Source: Alligator mississippiensis
Taxonomy: Eukaryota > Chordata > Crocodylia > Alligatoridae
NCBI RefSeq assembly: GCF_030867095.1
Contig: NC_081831.1
Span: 64,928,716-64,992,715, forward strand
DNA: 64,000 nucleotides
Direction: 5' to 3'
Shown: positions 1 through 11,286 of the stretch, one piece after another
Layout of the letters: the number at the start of each line of letters is the position of its first letter
How positions within the stretch are numbered: the stretch's first letter is position 1
Notes under the pieces: generated by a model
The model's input: the letters and a program-made list of their open reading frames with translations, nothing else
The model's database searches: none
Told to the model about the DNA's origin: nothing
Program-made: the position numbers and the translations under genes

Positions 1-270
1 GTTCTTAAAATAGCATCCCTAAGAAACCTGTAGTCACTCCCCCAAGCAGAGTTGTAAAGCCTGTAGTCACTCCCCCAGAGTACACGGGGGCCCGAGGACT
101 CTGGCCCCCCTCAGGAAGAGGACTGTCACCTGCAATGCATAAAACTTTCCACGTGTCCATCACTTACGCTCCCCACCCCGGGCAAAAATAAAAGTCAGTG
201 CCTATACCCCAAGAGTGTAGTGTAAATCGCAGTCTGTCCTGAAAGGTGCAGCAACGTTTGAATTATTGGT
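1..270 (+). mobile_element. Possible LTR remnant (fossil), cut by the window edge
   Basis: Has an LTR-like layout with an AATAAA signal near 187 followed by a short downstream tract, and an internal direct repeat (cctgtagtcactccccca at about 28-45 and 60-77). No internal retroviral region is visible to the right. The family is unknown and the call is tentative. Confidence 0.25.
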
Positions 271-1787
271 GGTTATTCCTGTGCTTTGTTAACATGCTCT
301 GCTGAAATTGGTCAGAGTCTGATTGTTGCCATCACAGCATTAATTAACCAACCTATCTGATGCTAGATCTTCAGTTGCTCCAAGCATGCTCACCGCTGAC
401 TTCTCTTGCTACATTGGAATTCCAGCTGCACAAGCGAATACATCACCTGGGCTGGGGCCAGAAGAGCCAGGGCCTGGAGGACTGTCATGGGGAGAAGATG
501 TCTGGAGCAGTCCTCTTTATGCTGTTTGTCCAGTTCCTAGCACTGACAGTGGCCTCTAGACTCTTCCTGTCACCCCAGCATTTAAGAATTGCCTGGGACA
601 CTGATCTAGCTAAGTGCCTTTCCCAAGACATTAGTTGATCTTGAACTTCCACCTGGGCTTTCAAGCACAGATAAGCAGAATAGACTTTCATTTAGGGTCT
701 CCTCTGGAAGTATTTGAGAGCAATGAGATAATGAACCCTCTGGCTTCTACGGGCAACCACATCAATGCAAACAAGGGTGGGCGATATTTAATAAATCAGT
801 CTGCAGTGTACAGAACCAAAACAAAGGCATCTTTAACACAGCAACCAGGTCAGTGAGACTTACGGCAGATGTATCCTGAAGTGTATGACAAGATCGGAGT
901 CTTTGCTTCTCAGAGACGAGGTGCTCTGACAGAACTGATCACAGAAGAGCTAATAAGATGTGGCCCTTGCGTTCTCAAAAACATCACCTTGGATACTGGA
1001 GCTGCACGGCCAATTTGTGCTCTCTGCCATCACACTAAGAAACATCCTTGAACCAAACAGGTGCTGATGTGATTGACAGCAGGGAGGATGAAGCAAAGGA
1101 GGGTTGATTTATTCTCCCAGGAGCCACAGGTGTGTTTGGCATCTTAATGAATCATAAATCTTTTTGATACAATGCAATCTTCCTAGAAGGGAAAAGAGCT
1201 GTGAGTGCCCAGCAGCTTAACGTAATCACACAGGATATTCCTTAGAAATCACCAGAGGAGCTGTCATAGGGGAACTCGTTATTCTTGCAGAGCTTTTGGC
1301 AACAAGAGCTGTTGCACAACAGCAGTTCAGTGATGCCATGTGAGCGTGTGTGCATGTAAGCGTGTGTGGGGATGGAAGATGAGCCAGGAGCTGCATCAGA
1401 ACATGGAATGGGCATTTCTTTCTGCAGTGGGCCTCGATTCTGGCATGTCCACATCCAGACTCTGAATCTTGAGTTTATCTTTAGGGGGTGAGGTGCCGAG
1501 TTGGGGCTTGTCTGCGCATGCAGTGTAGTGCTGGTAGGTGGGAGGAAAGTGGCACAACCCATGCACACATAGCAGCAGGGGGAAAGTGTGCAACCTAGGG
1601 GCACATAGGTCACACCAGTGTGGTCCATGGGGCTTGCAGTCCCTGCTGATGCAACCTGTACAGCATCTGGCCCCCTGCTGCTTAGAAGCTGGGCATCCCT
1701 GAACTACATCCTACCAATCCCCCACTGACAAATGCCTAAGAAGAGTTAAAAAGTAACATTGATTCTGAAATGTCAGATATGATAATC
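271..1787. other. Intergenic, nothing recognised
   Basis: AT-moderate unique-looking DNA. Short ORFs lack protein-like composition and any family motif. Confidence 0.5.
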
Positions 1788-1860
1788 TAGGGTCAGACTC
1801 GATGATCTGCTGAGCTCCCTTCTAACCCTAATATCTATGAATCAATTAATCTATGAAAGC
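1788..1860 (+). mobile_element. CR1 LINE 3'-end fragment
   Basis: Contains gtcagactcgatgatctg followed by a cccttctaaccct stretch and terminal atctatga repeats, the standard 3' tail of CR1. Confidence 0.75.
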
Positions 1861-2516
1861 AGACAAAATACTACCATATTTGTGGATAAATATTTTCATA
1901 ATTCATCCAGCTCTGATTTCTCTACAGCCTGAGTAATGGCCAATTAACCTGCTGCAGCTACCACTCAGGATGGTATTTGCCATTGGGTGTCTTGTGAGAA
2001 GTGCCACTGCACACACAAGATCACTGTTTCATCATTATCATCATCAGTGTTGATTGACCATCTTGATTGACCTGTACTGAGCCACACCACAGCCTAGGCT
2101 TTCCAGTTCTTCACCCATTCAACATAAAATGAAAGGAAAAGTCCTGTGGGAGAGACTAGGCTGTAGCCATAATAGTGAATCCAGGTCTTCCTTTCCAGCT
2201 ACCTCCAGTTCATTAGTTCAAATTGAATTAAAGTCTCATGCCAGCCTGTACTCACTAGAGTACAGGCTGTACAGCACACTGAGAGCTCATCTCATACAGC
2301 AGCACAATGCCAGTTCTAGATGCCAAGCTGACCACAACAGTCAAAACACAGAGCAGCCCCCTTCCTCTCACACCACTAATCGAGCTGGAAAATGGCCAAA
2401 CCTGGTGGTTAATATTAGAAGAATGACAGGCTTGCGCGATGAGCAAACATCATAGCCGTTCTGAAAAATTTGCTTCCTTGGGTCTAGCAAGAAAGGGAGT
2501 GACAGAAGTAAACACT

Positions 2517-2792
2517 GGGCGCATCTACACTAGACGCTATGTCACTGTAATGACAAGCTATGGTGACATTGCTGATGCTACATCACCATAGCAATGAGCT
2601 GGCATGAACCATGACACCAATGTTGCTGTGCAATAGCTTGTTGCTACTGTGCAGTAGGGTTGGAAATGACCCATGCACTGCCAGAACTGCATAGTAACAC
2701 CGGTTACTGCATAGTCATTTAGTACTTATTAAAGCAAGTACTAAATGACTGCAGTAACAACTGCGCAGTCGGGCACACGTGTAGACATGCCC
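2517..2792. mobile_element. MITE-like non-autonomous DNA transposon, copy 1
   Basis: Terminal inverted repeats: GGGCGCATCTACAC at the left and the complement GGGCATGTCTACAC at the right. The interior contains a further palindrome around the paired segments tttagtact and agtactaaa. It is clearly homologous along its length to the copy at 6115-6412. The target duplication is ambiguous (cactggg occurs at both edges). Confidence 0.7.
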
Positions 2793-5700
2793 ACTGGGAA
2801 GTGTGATTCTCAAACTCCTATTCTACATGATGTCAGGACAGTTCTATACGGGCAGGATTTGGTAGCCTCAACTAAGGCTGGTAGGGAAGTTCCCTTGGCT
2901 GGAAATACTGTCTTAGCACAGGCTTGGAAAAATGTGGTATGCCTCTATCAGTCTTTGCTTTCTGCTATTGCTGCTTGAGTGTCGTCGTCGTTGTCCCCCC
3001 CCCTCCCCAACTGGGCACAGAATGTCAGAAAACCAAGGGGTTTTGTCTGTGCAGTAAGGATAATGGGGCTACTTGGAAACCAGAATCCCAACAGTCGAGG
3101 CTGGGGTACCATGAGAAGGACCCATTGGGCTGTTGACTCCTCATCCTTTTTGTGAAAGACAGTTGTCTTTTAGCAAGCTTTGCAATTGGTTGCAGACATG
3201 AGTCTTGGTAGTTAATTCAAGATCATTTGTCTTTCTAGTAGCCTGAGAGCTGAACAGCTCCTGCTCACTGTCTGAATGAGGTGATGGTGACAGTGATTGG
3301 GTTGTGATGTCTGCAACCTTCACCTCTAAGTCAATTTACCTGAAATGTCTCTGTTGCTGTTAACTGTTGGATCCTAGTCATTTAAAAACAAGTGCTCAAT
3401 CTGATGCACTTTCTTCCATCACTACTGGTTGAGGAACCAGACACTGAGACAAGGGACAGTGGCTTGCTGTCCATACTTGCTGAGCTGAGGAATGAGTAAA
3501 TCAACCTCTTGGCTCCCGGACTGAAAACATGTTCAATCTTGCCCTTGGAAGAGGAATGCAGGAGATGTTGTCTCCCTCCAAAGCCAGTCACCTCACATGG
3601 TTTCTAGTTGGCAAAGATCATTCCCACAACTTCTTGGAAGCCAAAAGTTCCAGCTGTCCCTTATGCAGCTGTCTAACCCTGACAATCTCGATAGCTCAGC
3701 TATGGGTTTTCAACACAGAAATCTACAATGCTTTGAAGACTTTGTGAGTAGCCTGAAATGAATTGATTTGCATAAAAAATGAACAACCTGGGATGTGGAA
3801 TTGACTGCACTCTGTTAAACAGAAAGAGAGGAGCACTTGGACACTGCTGTATTTGCATAATTCTGGGGTAACATTTAGCTTGCCCGTGGCCCATAGCATA
3901 GAAGGTCTTAGCAGTGGGTGTAATATCAGACGCATTAATAAACTATGTGCCATAACTACCTGGCATTTGTGACACTGTTCACTGTATAGAAACACTAGTT
4001 GATCACAGTAACATTTTCCCCCACTTATATTCTAATAGTGTCATTAAATGTTTTCATCATGATTATAATTAACCTGAGCAGTATTAACCAGTTTTTGAGG
4101 GACTGGGATTTTTAACAGGCCTGATTTGGACATTGGATCTAACTAACAGGAGCATAGGGTTACTGATTAGTTATTTTACTCAACAGCCAGGGCTCTTCTT
4201 GCTTTATATCTGCATATAAGCATATATTTTTATTTTCCATTTCCCCTGGATGGATTGGCTGCATCTTTTCTCAGCAAAGTGTGTGTTTATGTGTGTGTGT
4301 GTGTGCATAAATATGTCAGGCAGATTTATGGATCTGATAGATAATTTCAAATAAGGGCCAGAAAGTCGCTGTTGTATCAGGGGATGTTCTAAGCAAATAC
4401 ACAAGTCTTACCAATGACACAGGGATTGAACAGTATTAATCAATGACTAGCCAAAGCTTCCATCAGTATGTTGCACACAACCCTTACTGATAGTAGTAAT
4501 AGTAGTAATAACATTCATGGACAGACCTAGGATTTTGAAAGGGGGGGGTGCAGATGTTGTGATGCACCTTCATATATAACACAACACTTGTTTTTCTCCA
4601 GTTAAAAAGCTAAGGGATTTACTCATATGCTAGGGGCCTAGGGCTGTAGTATTCAGCTTAAGATCAAAGTAAAAACAAATATAATTTTGTGGGAATGTGC
4701 ACTAATTTGCTATGTTATATATTGTGTATAAAACACAACCAACTAGGCAAAAATAATCAAAAAGATGTTTCATTAGTTCAGTAGTCATTAGAATACAATG
4801 CATATCTGTTACAGATGCATAAAACAAAAGCTAGCCTTCTTGGGCATATTGGCAGTGTATCCAGTGCCTCATTAAAAGTTATTTGAGCACCTGGGTTATT
4901 GTTTTTAGCTAGAGTTAAAAACAGTTCACAGGGCTGTGAATTAGCTGGATTACCAGAAACAGCTAACAGACATCAGAACTGTAGAAGAAAGGATAGATTA
5001 ATTAGTGGAACATTAAGACCATGAGAAAGGAGAGTGTCATTAACACTTCTGGAATGAAGAGTCTACAAGGAATCTGGTAGATTGTAATGAGCCATGAAGT
5101 CAATTGACACCCTCCCCTCTCCCCACTGCTGCCTGAATAGAGATGCTGCTGCTGCTGCCAGGCAGTTGGTTTTAAATTTTATTCAGAGTAGGAATCAAAG
5201 GTGGGGAGGGGTGTAACTGCAGCACCCGGAATCCACCCTGGTAATATTCAACATTAATTGTGTAGAGCCTCAGGGATAACACTCATTTCCCTCCAGTGTA
5301 TCAGTCATTACTACAAAATGTTGTAGTGTGTCTTTTTAAAGGCAGGCAGTAGCCATGCATTCACCCTGCCTTCATTATGGTGGTATCAAAGTTCCTGAGT
5401 GCTCCTGGGTATTATAGAGAATACAGTGGCCTCGATGTAACCTGTTTACACTGGTGCCCCAGATACCACTCTCCTTCCTGTTCTTTGCAGGTACCCTTGC
5501 CAGCCACTGTGCCCATTGATATCATGTGACAAAGTGCAATAGCTGGATCTTCAGCCTGACATCTGGGTGAAATGATTCCTCTTTATGATCTGCCCCTGGC
5601 CTAAGCCAGATTGGTTTGCAAGTTTGCATAGGGAGACCTCCCCCCCTACCCCCCAATCTGATCAGCACAGTGGCACCTTAATAGGGCACTGGACATACAC

Positions 5701-6114
5701 TACAAGGGCAAGTCGTACAGGCTGGGGAAATGTCTCATCTATTCCTAACCCTCAAGATGATTGATGTACATGCCACAATCTACATCTAGTAGTATCCAGG
5801 GCACACTTTGCTGCTGCTTAAAGGAGCAGCTCATTGCACCCTCACTGCGCATATTATCCCTATCTGCTATGGGGACAGGTTCCCTTTTCTGCACAGTATA
5901 GAGTCTCCTCTCCTCCATGCTTCAACAGTCAAGGCAGCAGCAGCTTTAGCTGTGTGTCAGCACATAGGACCAGAAGGGGCCTCCTGTAGACAGTCAAGTC
6001 TAGTCGTCTGCATTTGCAGTCAAGGCTTTAGCCAAAGGATCCACTGGGCCCTCGAAGCACAGAAAGTTTGCAGAAGACCTAGTCTCAAATGATCCCAAAG
6101 AGGAAATTCAGTGT
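2793..6114. other. Intergenic, nothing recognised
   Basis: Contains short simple tracts only: a C-run at about 2995, a TG run at about 4290, a G-run at about 4542 and (CTG)n at about 5144. No gene. Confidence 0.5.
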
Positions 6115-6412
6115 GGGTGCATCTACATGAGACGCTACATGGCTGTAGCAATGAGCTACGATGACATAGCTCATCACTATGGTGATGTAGCCATAGTGGG
6201 CACGAATCATGACCCCGACACTACTGCACAGTAACAATGAGCTAGTGTGCAGTTGCTCATTGCTACTGTGCAGTAGGCTTGAAAATGACCCATGCACTGC
6301 TGAGACTGTATAATAATGGTTGTTACAGCACAGTCATTTAGTATTTGCTAAAACAAGTACTAAATGACTGCACTGTAACAACTGCACAGTTGGGCACATG
6401 TGTAGACATGCC
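6115..6412. mobile_element. MITE-like non-autonomous DNA transposon, copy 2
   Basis: Same family as 2517-2792: starts GGGTGCATCTACAT, ends GTAGACATGCC, and shares interior phrases such as atgacccatgcactgc and caagtactaaatgactgca. Flanks ttcagtgt and tacagtgc could be a degraded 8-bp target duplication. Confidence 0.7.
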
Positions 6413-7129
6413 TACAGTGCATAACCAAGAGAGGGAATTAAACCAATATAATTGCTCAGGTCCCCTGAATAGGGGGAGGCAGAATCAGCAAAGCAAAGAT
6501 AACTGGTATATATAGAATATGGCCCTGAAATACAGCAAGGTTAGGAACGAGGGGCTGTGGAGAACTCAGGCCTGAATGGTCAGTCTTATTTGCCCTGTTA
6601 TGATTCCATGGTTGCTGGGAACGTAGGGTTTTTGTATTACTTCAGAGTCAGTTGTATGAGTTGAGACTACTTTGGTGGATCTACTGTATGCATCTAGGTT
6701 CATGTGATTTTTTTTTTTTTTTTTTTACCTGCTTAATTTTTCACTTTTACAGAATTTACAATCAGCCACTTAAAATATGAAAACAAAGCCTCCATTCCCA
6801 GGAGAGGCAATGCAGGGAGTTCAGGGTCCTGTACATGAACACCTTAAAGTGTTATCCAGGAATGCAAATGCCTCTCCCCCCACCCCCCCACCCACGCAAA
6901 CAATCTACAAAAGGGGCACGCAACACCATTGAACAACAGCTTGGTTCCTCTGACCTCTCTAGGATCTACTTTGTGACACCAGGGAGCAGATTCTAAGGTC
7001 CAGTCTTAGTTTCTCCTACCATGGGAAAGCCCACAGAGGAGTCAAGAGGGGGAAAGTGCCCCTCATGGAGGTTATCTCTGTGTTTCACTTCTGGGAGGAG
7101 GAGAAGGCAGTTCTCTCAGTAGCTCCCTG
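6413..7129. other. Intergenic, nothing recognised
   Basis: Has a T-run at 6709-6726. The segment just before the CR1 does not resemble CR1 5' sequence. Confidence 0.5.
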
Positions 7130-8645
7130 ACAAAAGGAATTGGCCAATGACATAGCAGAACCACTGGCACAACTGTTTGAGCACTTGTGGCACTTGGGAC
7201 AGGTCCCAGAGGACTGGAAAAGGGCCAACGTGGTCCCTAGTTTCAAGAAGGGGAGGAAGAAAGACCTGGGTAATTATAGACCAGTTAGCCTCACCTCTAT
7301 TCTCAGCAAGACCTTAGAAAAAATCATAAAGGATCACATTTGCAGTGAGACCAGTGGGTAGCATAATGTTAAACGGCAACCAGCATGGGTTTATAGCAGG
7401 CAGATCCTGCCTGACTAACCTGGTCTCTTTTTATGACCTGGTCACAAAATGCTTAGATGCAGGAGTAGAAGTAGATATTATGTAACTGGATTTTAAAAAG
7501 GCTTTTGACACAGTGTCCCACCCAATTCTTATGAGCAAACTGAATAGCTGTGATGTGGATTTTCTCACAGTAGGGTGGGTGAAAAACTGGCTTATGGGAT
7601 GCACCCAGAGAGTGGTGGTGGATGGATCCGTTTCTCCTTGGGGGATGTGGGCAGTGGGGTCCTCCAATGCTCTGTCCTTGGACCAGTGCTGTTTAATATC
7701 TTCATCAGTGATTTGGATGAAGGTGTTGAAAGCACCTTGTCCAAATTCGCAGATGATACTGAACTATGGGGTATAGTAAACACATTAGAGGGCAGGGAGT
7801 GAATTCAGGCAGAATCAGACTGGGGAAGTGGGCAGATTGGAATAGGATGCAATTCAACAAGGATAAATGCAAGGTGCTGCACCTGGGGAGAAAGCATCTG
7901 CAACACACCTATAGACCGGGGGGTACCATTCTGAGCACCACAACAGTGGAAAGAGATCTTGGAGTCCTGGTTGGTGCAAAAATGAATATGTGCTGCCAGC
8001 GGGACAAGGCAATAAGCAAGGCTATCCGCACTCTTTCTTGCATCAGCAGGTGCATCACGAGCAGGTCTAGGGAAGTGATAATTCCCCTCTATGCAGCACT
8101 GGTGAGGCCGGAAATGGAGTGCTGCGTCCAATTTTGGGTGCCGCACTTCAAGAGGGATGTGGATAACCTTCAGAGGGTTCAGAGGAGGGCTACTCATATG
8201 ATTGAGGGCCTGCAGGTAAGATCCTATGAAGACAGACTGAGGGACCTGAATCTCTTCAGCCTCCGCGAGGGAAGGCTGAGAGGCGATCTTGTGGCTGTCT
8301 ACACACTCATCGGGTGTGAGGGGCGAGGGTCAGCAGGGAATAGGGGACACTGTTTACCAGGGCTCCCCTCGGGGTTACCAGAAATAATGGCCACAAACTG
8401 AAGGAGAATAGATTTCGATTGGACAAAAGGAAGAAATTCTTTACGGTAAGGGTTGCCAAAATCTGGAATGGACTTCCAAGGGAGGAGGTGCTCTCCCCTA
8501 CCTTGGAGGTGTACAAGAAGAGATTAGATGGGCATCTGGCTGGGGTTACTTAACCCCAGCGCTCTTTCCTGCCTGGAGCAGGGAGTCAGACCCGATGATC
8601 TACCAGGTCCCTTCCGACCCTATAAATCTATGAAATTATGAAAAA
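7130..8645 (+). mobile_element. CR1 LINE, 5'-truncated, reverse transcriptase and 3' end
   Basis: Translations in adjacent frames give the CR1 reverse transcriptase order: [60 protein letters not shown], the catalytic FADD motif at about 7747, then VQRRATHMI and LFSLREGRLRGDL. The 3' UTR ends with the CR1 phrase ending in tctatgaaattatga. The reading frame is broken by stops (for example TAA after GATATTATG near 7480) and frameshifts, so the copy is dead. No homology to CR1 is recognisable upstream of about 7130. CR1 is the main LINE of birds, turtles and crocodilians. Confidence 0.93.
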
Positions 8646-8909
8646 TCTCCAAAAGGGAAGACAAGGACTTCACTGTCCAGCCTTGTGGGGCCTCCTCAAT
8701 AGCTTTGGGGCCTCCTATTTCCCTCTGCTTCCCTGGATAGCCTCTTTACTGCCCCTGATACCCATTCCCTTCCCCGGTGGGAACATATGCATGATCCTGG
8801 AAGAGCGGAAAATGCACTCCTTCCTCATACAAATCTTCCCCTATTTCTTCTTTCCTAAATGTATAGGGTGGGATAAGAGTGAAATCATAGGAACTCCTGA
8901 GCATACATT

Positions 8910-9005
8910 GTCTTTTGGTTATATATTTGTACAGCACCTGACACACATGATTTCTGATGGTACCCTGTCAAAGTCTCTAGATGTAGTTGTAGTAGTAGTA
9001 ATAAT
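8910..9005 (+). mobile_element. Possible MIR-type 3' tail fragment
   Basis: Contains atatttgtacagcacctgac followed by a tgtagtagtagtaataat tail, like the 3' end of sauropsid MIR-type SINEs. Confidence 0.4.
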
Positions 9006-10631
9006 TTGGACCTTAATCTCCTATTAAATTGCTGGGGCAAATTCTGTCCAAAATCCTTTTACATCTTATCCTTCTGGAGCTCCAATTACTGTTAGCTTGC
9101 ATGTGCTCATTCAGCTTGCTCTTTATGACTTCCTCTTTTCTATGCTCCATGTCATTCTGTCTCTTTTTCACACACCAACTGTGTAACCACATGTCCAAAA
9201 ACTCCAGGCAAGAGACTACTAAATCCATCTCAGATACTACAGAGACAGGCCTGACATGAGAACTTAGATATGTAGATGGCTTCTTGTAGGTGAAGGCAAA
9301 TTTTGCCTACATTTAACTCGCATCTAAATCCTGACATAAACTGAATTATATTTGCAAGCAACTTTCTGTAAATCTAATTTAGCATCGTTTTATTGCATTA
9401 TGTATCTGTAATCTGTATTTTTGAAAATGAAGGCACATTAATAGTCATTTAAATTACTAGTTTATTTGGCACATGTGATGTGGTTAGATCCTGTAAAAAG
9501 GATTATCAGTGGGATCATAGGGTTTTTTGTGATACACAAAATAATTAAGAACCTGAATATTTTACCTTGCATATTGTTGATTTAGGTTCTGAGCATCCTC
9601 TTATTCTAAAAATGCTACCTAATGAATGATTAACCCACTGTATCAACAGAAGAAATGACGTCTTTTGGGGGGTTTCTTTCTAAGATCAGTCCCATCCACC
9701 TCCACAGAATCCCAAGGCAAGAAATGCATTCAACCCGGAGTAAGCAAGCAAAACGGCAAGCAAGCAAAACGGTGTTGGGGGACATTGCAGATGTAGTATG
9801 TCACTGTCCACAGTCGCCCACCGCTGGAATACAAAGGAATAAAAGAACTAGAAGAAGCAAATGAAGCGCAAGTGATTCCTCCAGTGTTCCCTTATTACAG
9901 CGTGTGCCAATCTGTCTCTGCAATCTACCAACATCATTCACCACTCACGCCAAGGGGAGCAGACTGAGCCAGGTCGGATTTGACAGCCTCCTCCTTTTTT
10001 TTTAAAGCAGAAAAACGATATTAGACCCAAAATCCTGCTGGTCTTAAAGGGGAGGAGGGTGCAGCTTGCTGAGCTCCAGCCCGCAGCTTTGGCTACCTAC
10101 TGAACAAAGCAAATGGCATGTGAGCACGCCGAGGGGTTGATCAGATGTGTCCCGGCACAGAGAAGCATGCCTGGGTGAGCCCTGACTTCCCTGCTTCTAC
10201 AAGGCAAGACCCTCCCCACACGCATGCACACCCCCCAAACACACATCCCCATGCTTGCATGCAGTGACAGCCGCTCTCAGAGGCTAATTTCAGACAACGC
10301 ATGTTTCTAACTGAGCTCCCAGCTCCATTGTTCACATTGCCCTTGAACTGATCTCTGGGGGGAAAGGGTCTGAACTGCACAGTCCCCGGGGTGCAGCAGA
10401 CAGGGGCGCTGGCAGTGTCACAGCCCAGCAGCAAGCCCGAGCCATGCGCTGGGGTGGGCGGGGAAAAAGAAATCTTCCGCTTTTATCTCTGTGGCTTGAT
10501 CTCTGCCCTGTTTCTTTCCGCCTTGCACCCAAATGCCACCCAGCCGCAAGGTGGAGGTGGCAAAGCTGTCACCTTGGGGGAGGGGTGTCCCTACGCCTCG
10601 GAGATCTTATGAATGAAATTCCTGGGGGAGG
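9006..10631. other. Region upstream of the GPCR, nothing recognised
   Basis: G+C increases towards the right as the CpG island is approached. No exon of a neighbouring gene was identified. Distal control elements cannot be seen without alignment. Confidence 0.45.
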
Positions 10632-10873
10632 GTCCATGTGTATGTCCATGTGTGGGGGGGGGGGAGTATGCGTGTGTAGGAGGTGTTGTGTGTGTGTCAG
10701 GGGAGAATGTGCCCATAGGAGGGGTTGTGTGTGTGTGTGCAGGGAGAGTATGTGTATGTAGGAGGGGTTGTGTGTGTGTGTGTGTGTGCAGGGAGAGTAT
10801 GTGTATGTAGGAGGGGTTGTGTGTGTGTGTGTGTGTAGGGGGAGTATGTGTGCGTAGGAGGGGCTGTGTGTCG
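10632..10873. repeat. GT-rich minisatellite, about 5 units of 45-58 bp
   Basis: Units have the form gagtatgtgtatgtaggag, ggg, then (tgtg)n and cagggaga. Unit length varies with the GT run. It lies immediately upstream of the GPCR CpG island. Confidence 0.85.
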
Positions 10874-11006
10874 TGTCCCGTCCCTCCCCCCGCGTGCGCG
10901 TGCCCGTGCCCGCGTGCAGGGCCCGGCGGCCGCCGGGGCTCGTTGCTATTCCGCTCACACGCGTGTGATGCAGCCCGGAGCCCATCATGAACAGGAGCGA
11001 GGACTT

Positions 11007-11014
11007 TGACGTCA
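11007..11014. promoter_or_regulatory. Perfect CRE palindrome (TGACGTCA) in the GPCR promoter
   Basis: A full 8-bp CREB/ATF site lies about 130 bp before the 5'-UTR splice donor, inside the CpG island. A CCAAT motif follows at 11037-11041. Because the receptor family raises cAMP, a CRE here could allow feed-forward control; that is inference. Confidence 0.6.
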
Positions 11015-11143
11015 GAGCGGAGATTTATCAGCAGACCCAATGGGGCAGGAATATTAAGTGCGAGCCGCTGCCCGCGATCCGCCGCCTGCCGAGCGCCGCC
11101 GGCCGCGGCATGCAGCTCCAGGGCCGGGACTGAGCGAGGCCAG
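11015..11143 (+). other. Probable 5' non-coding exon of the GPCR (start not determined)
   Basis: A good donor, CCAG|GTACCT, lies at 11143/11144 and a matching acceptor, CTCCCTCCAG, ends at 11284, giving a 141-bp intron just upstream of the ATG. Members of this receptor family typically have a non-coding first exon followed by a single coding exon, so this fits. The 5' boundary is a guess placed between the CRE and the donor. Confidence 0.55.
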
Positions 11144-11221
11144 GTACCTGCTCCGCCTGCCGGGGGGCGCATGCAGCCCCGCGTGCCCCGGGGGGGCGGG
11201 GGGCCCGTGGGGCGCGAGTGG

Positions 11222-11252
11222 GGGTGCAGGGCAGGGCAGGGCAGGGCAGGGG
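11222..11252 (+). repeat. (GGGCA)n pentanucleotide repeat, 5' side
   Basis: Four to five tandem copies in the short intron just before the GPCR start codon. Confidence 0.9.
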
Positions 11253-11286
11253 GCCCGAGTCCAACCGCGCCTGTCTCCCTCCAGCC

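Noticed and set aside
7513-8401. Reading the CR1 ORFs as a host gene
   Set aside because: The motif order and 3' end are those of a CR1 LINE; the frames are broken.
11218-11286. N-terminal extension of the GPCR from 11218
   Set aside because: It starts at GTG, reads through the (GGGCA)n repeat and a splice acceptor, and is best explained as intron. The ATG at 11287 is preferred.
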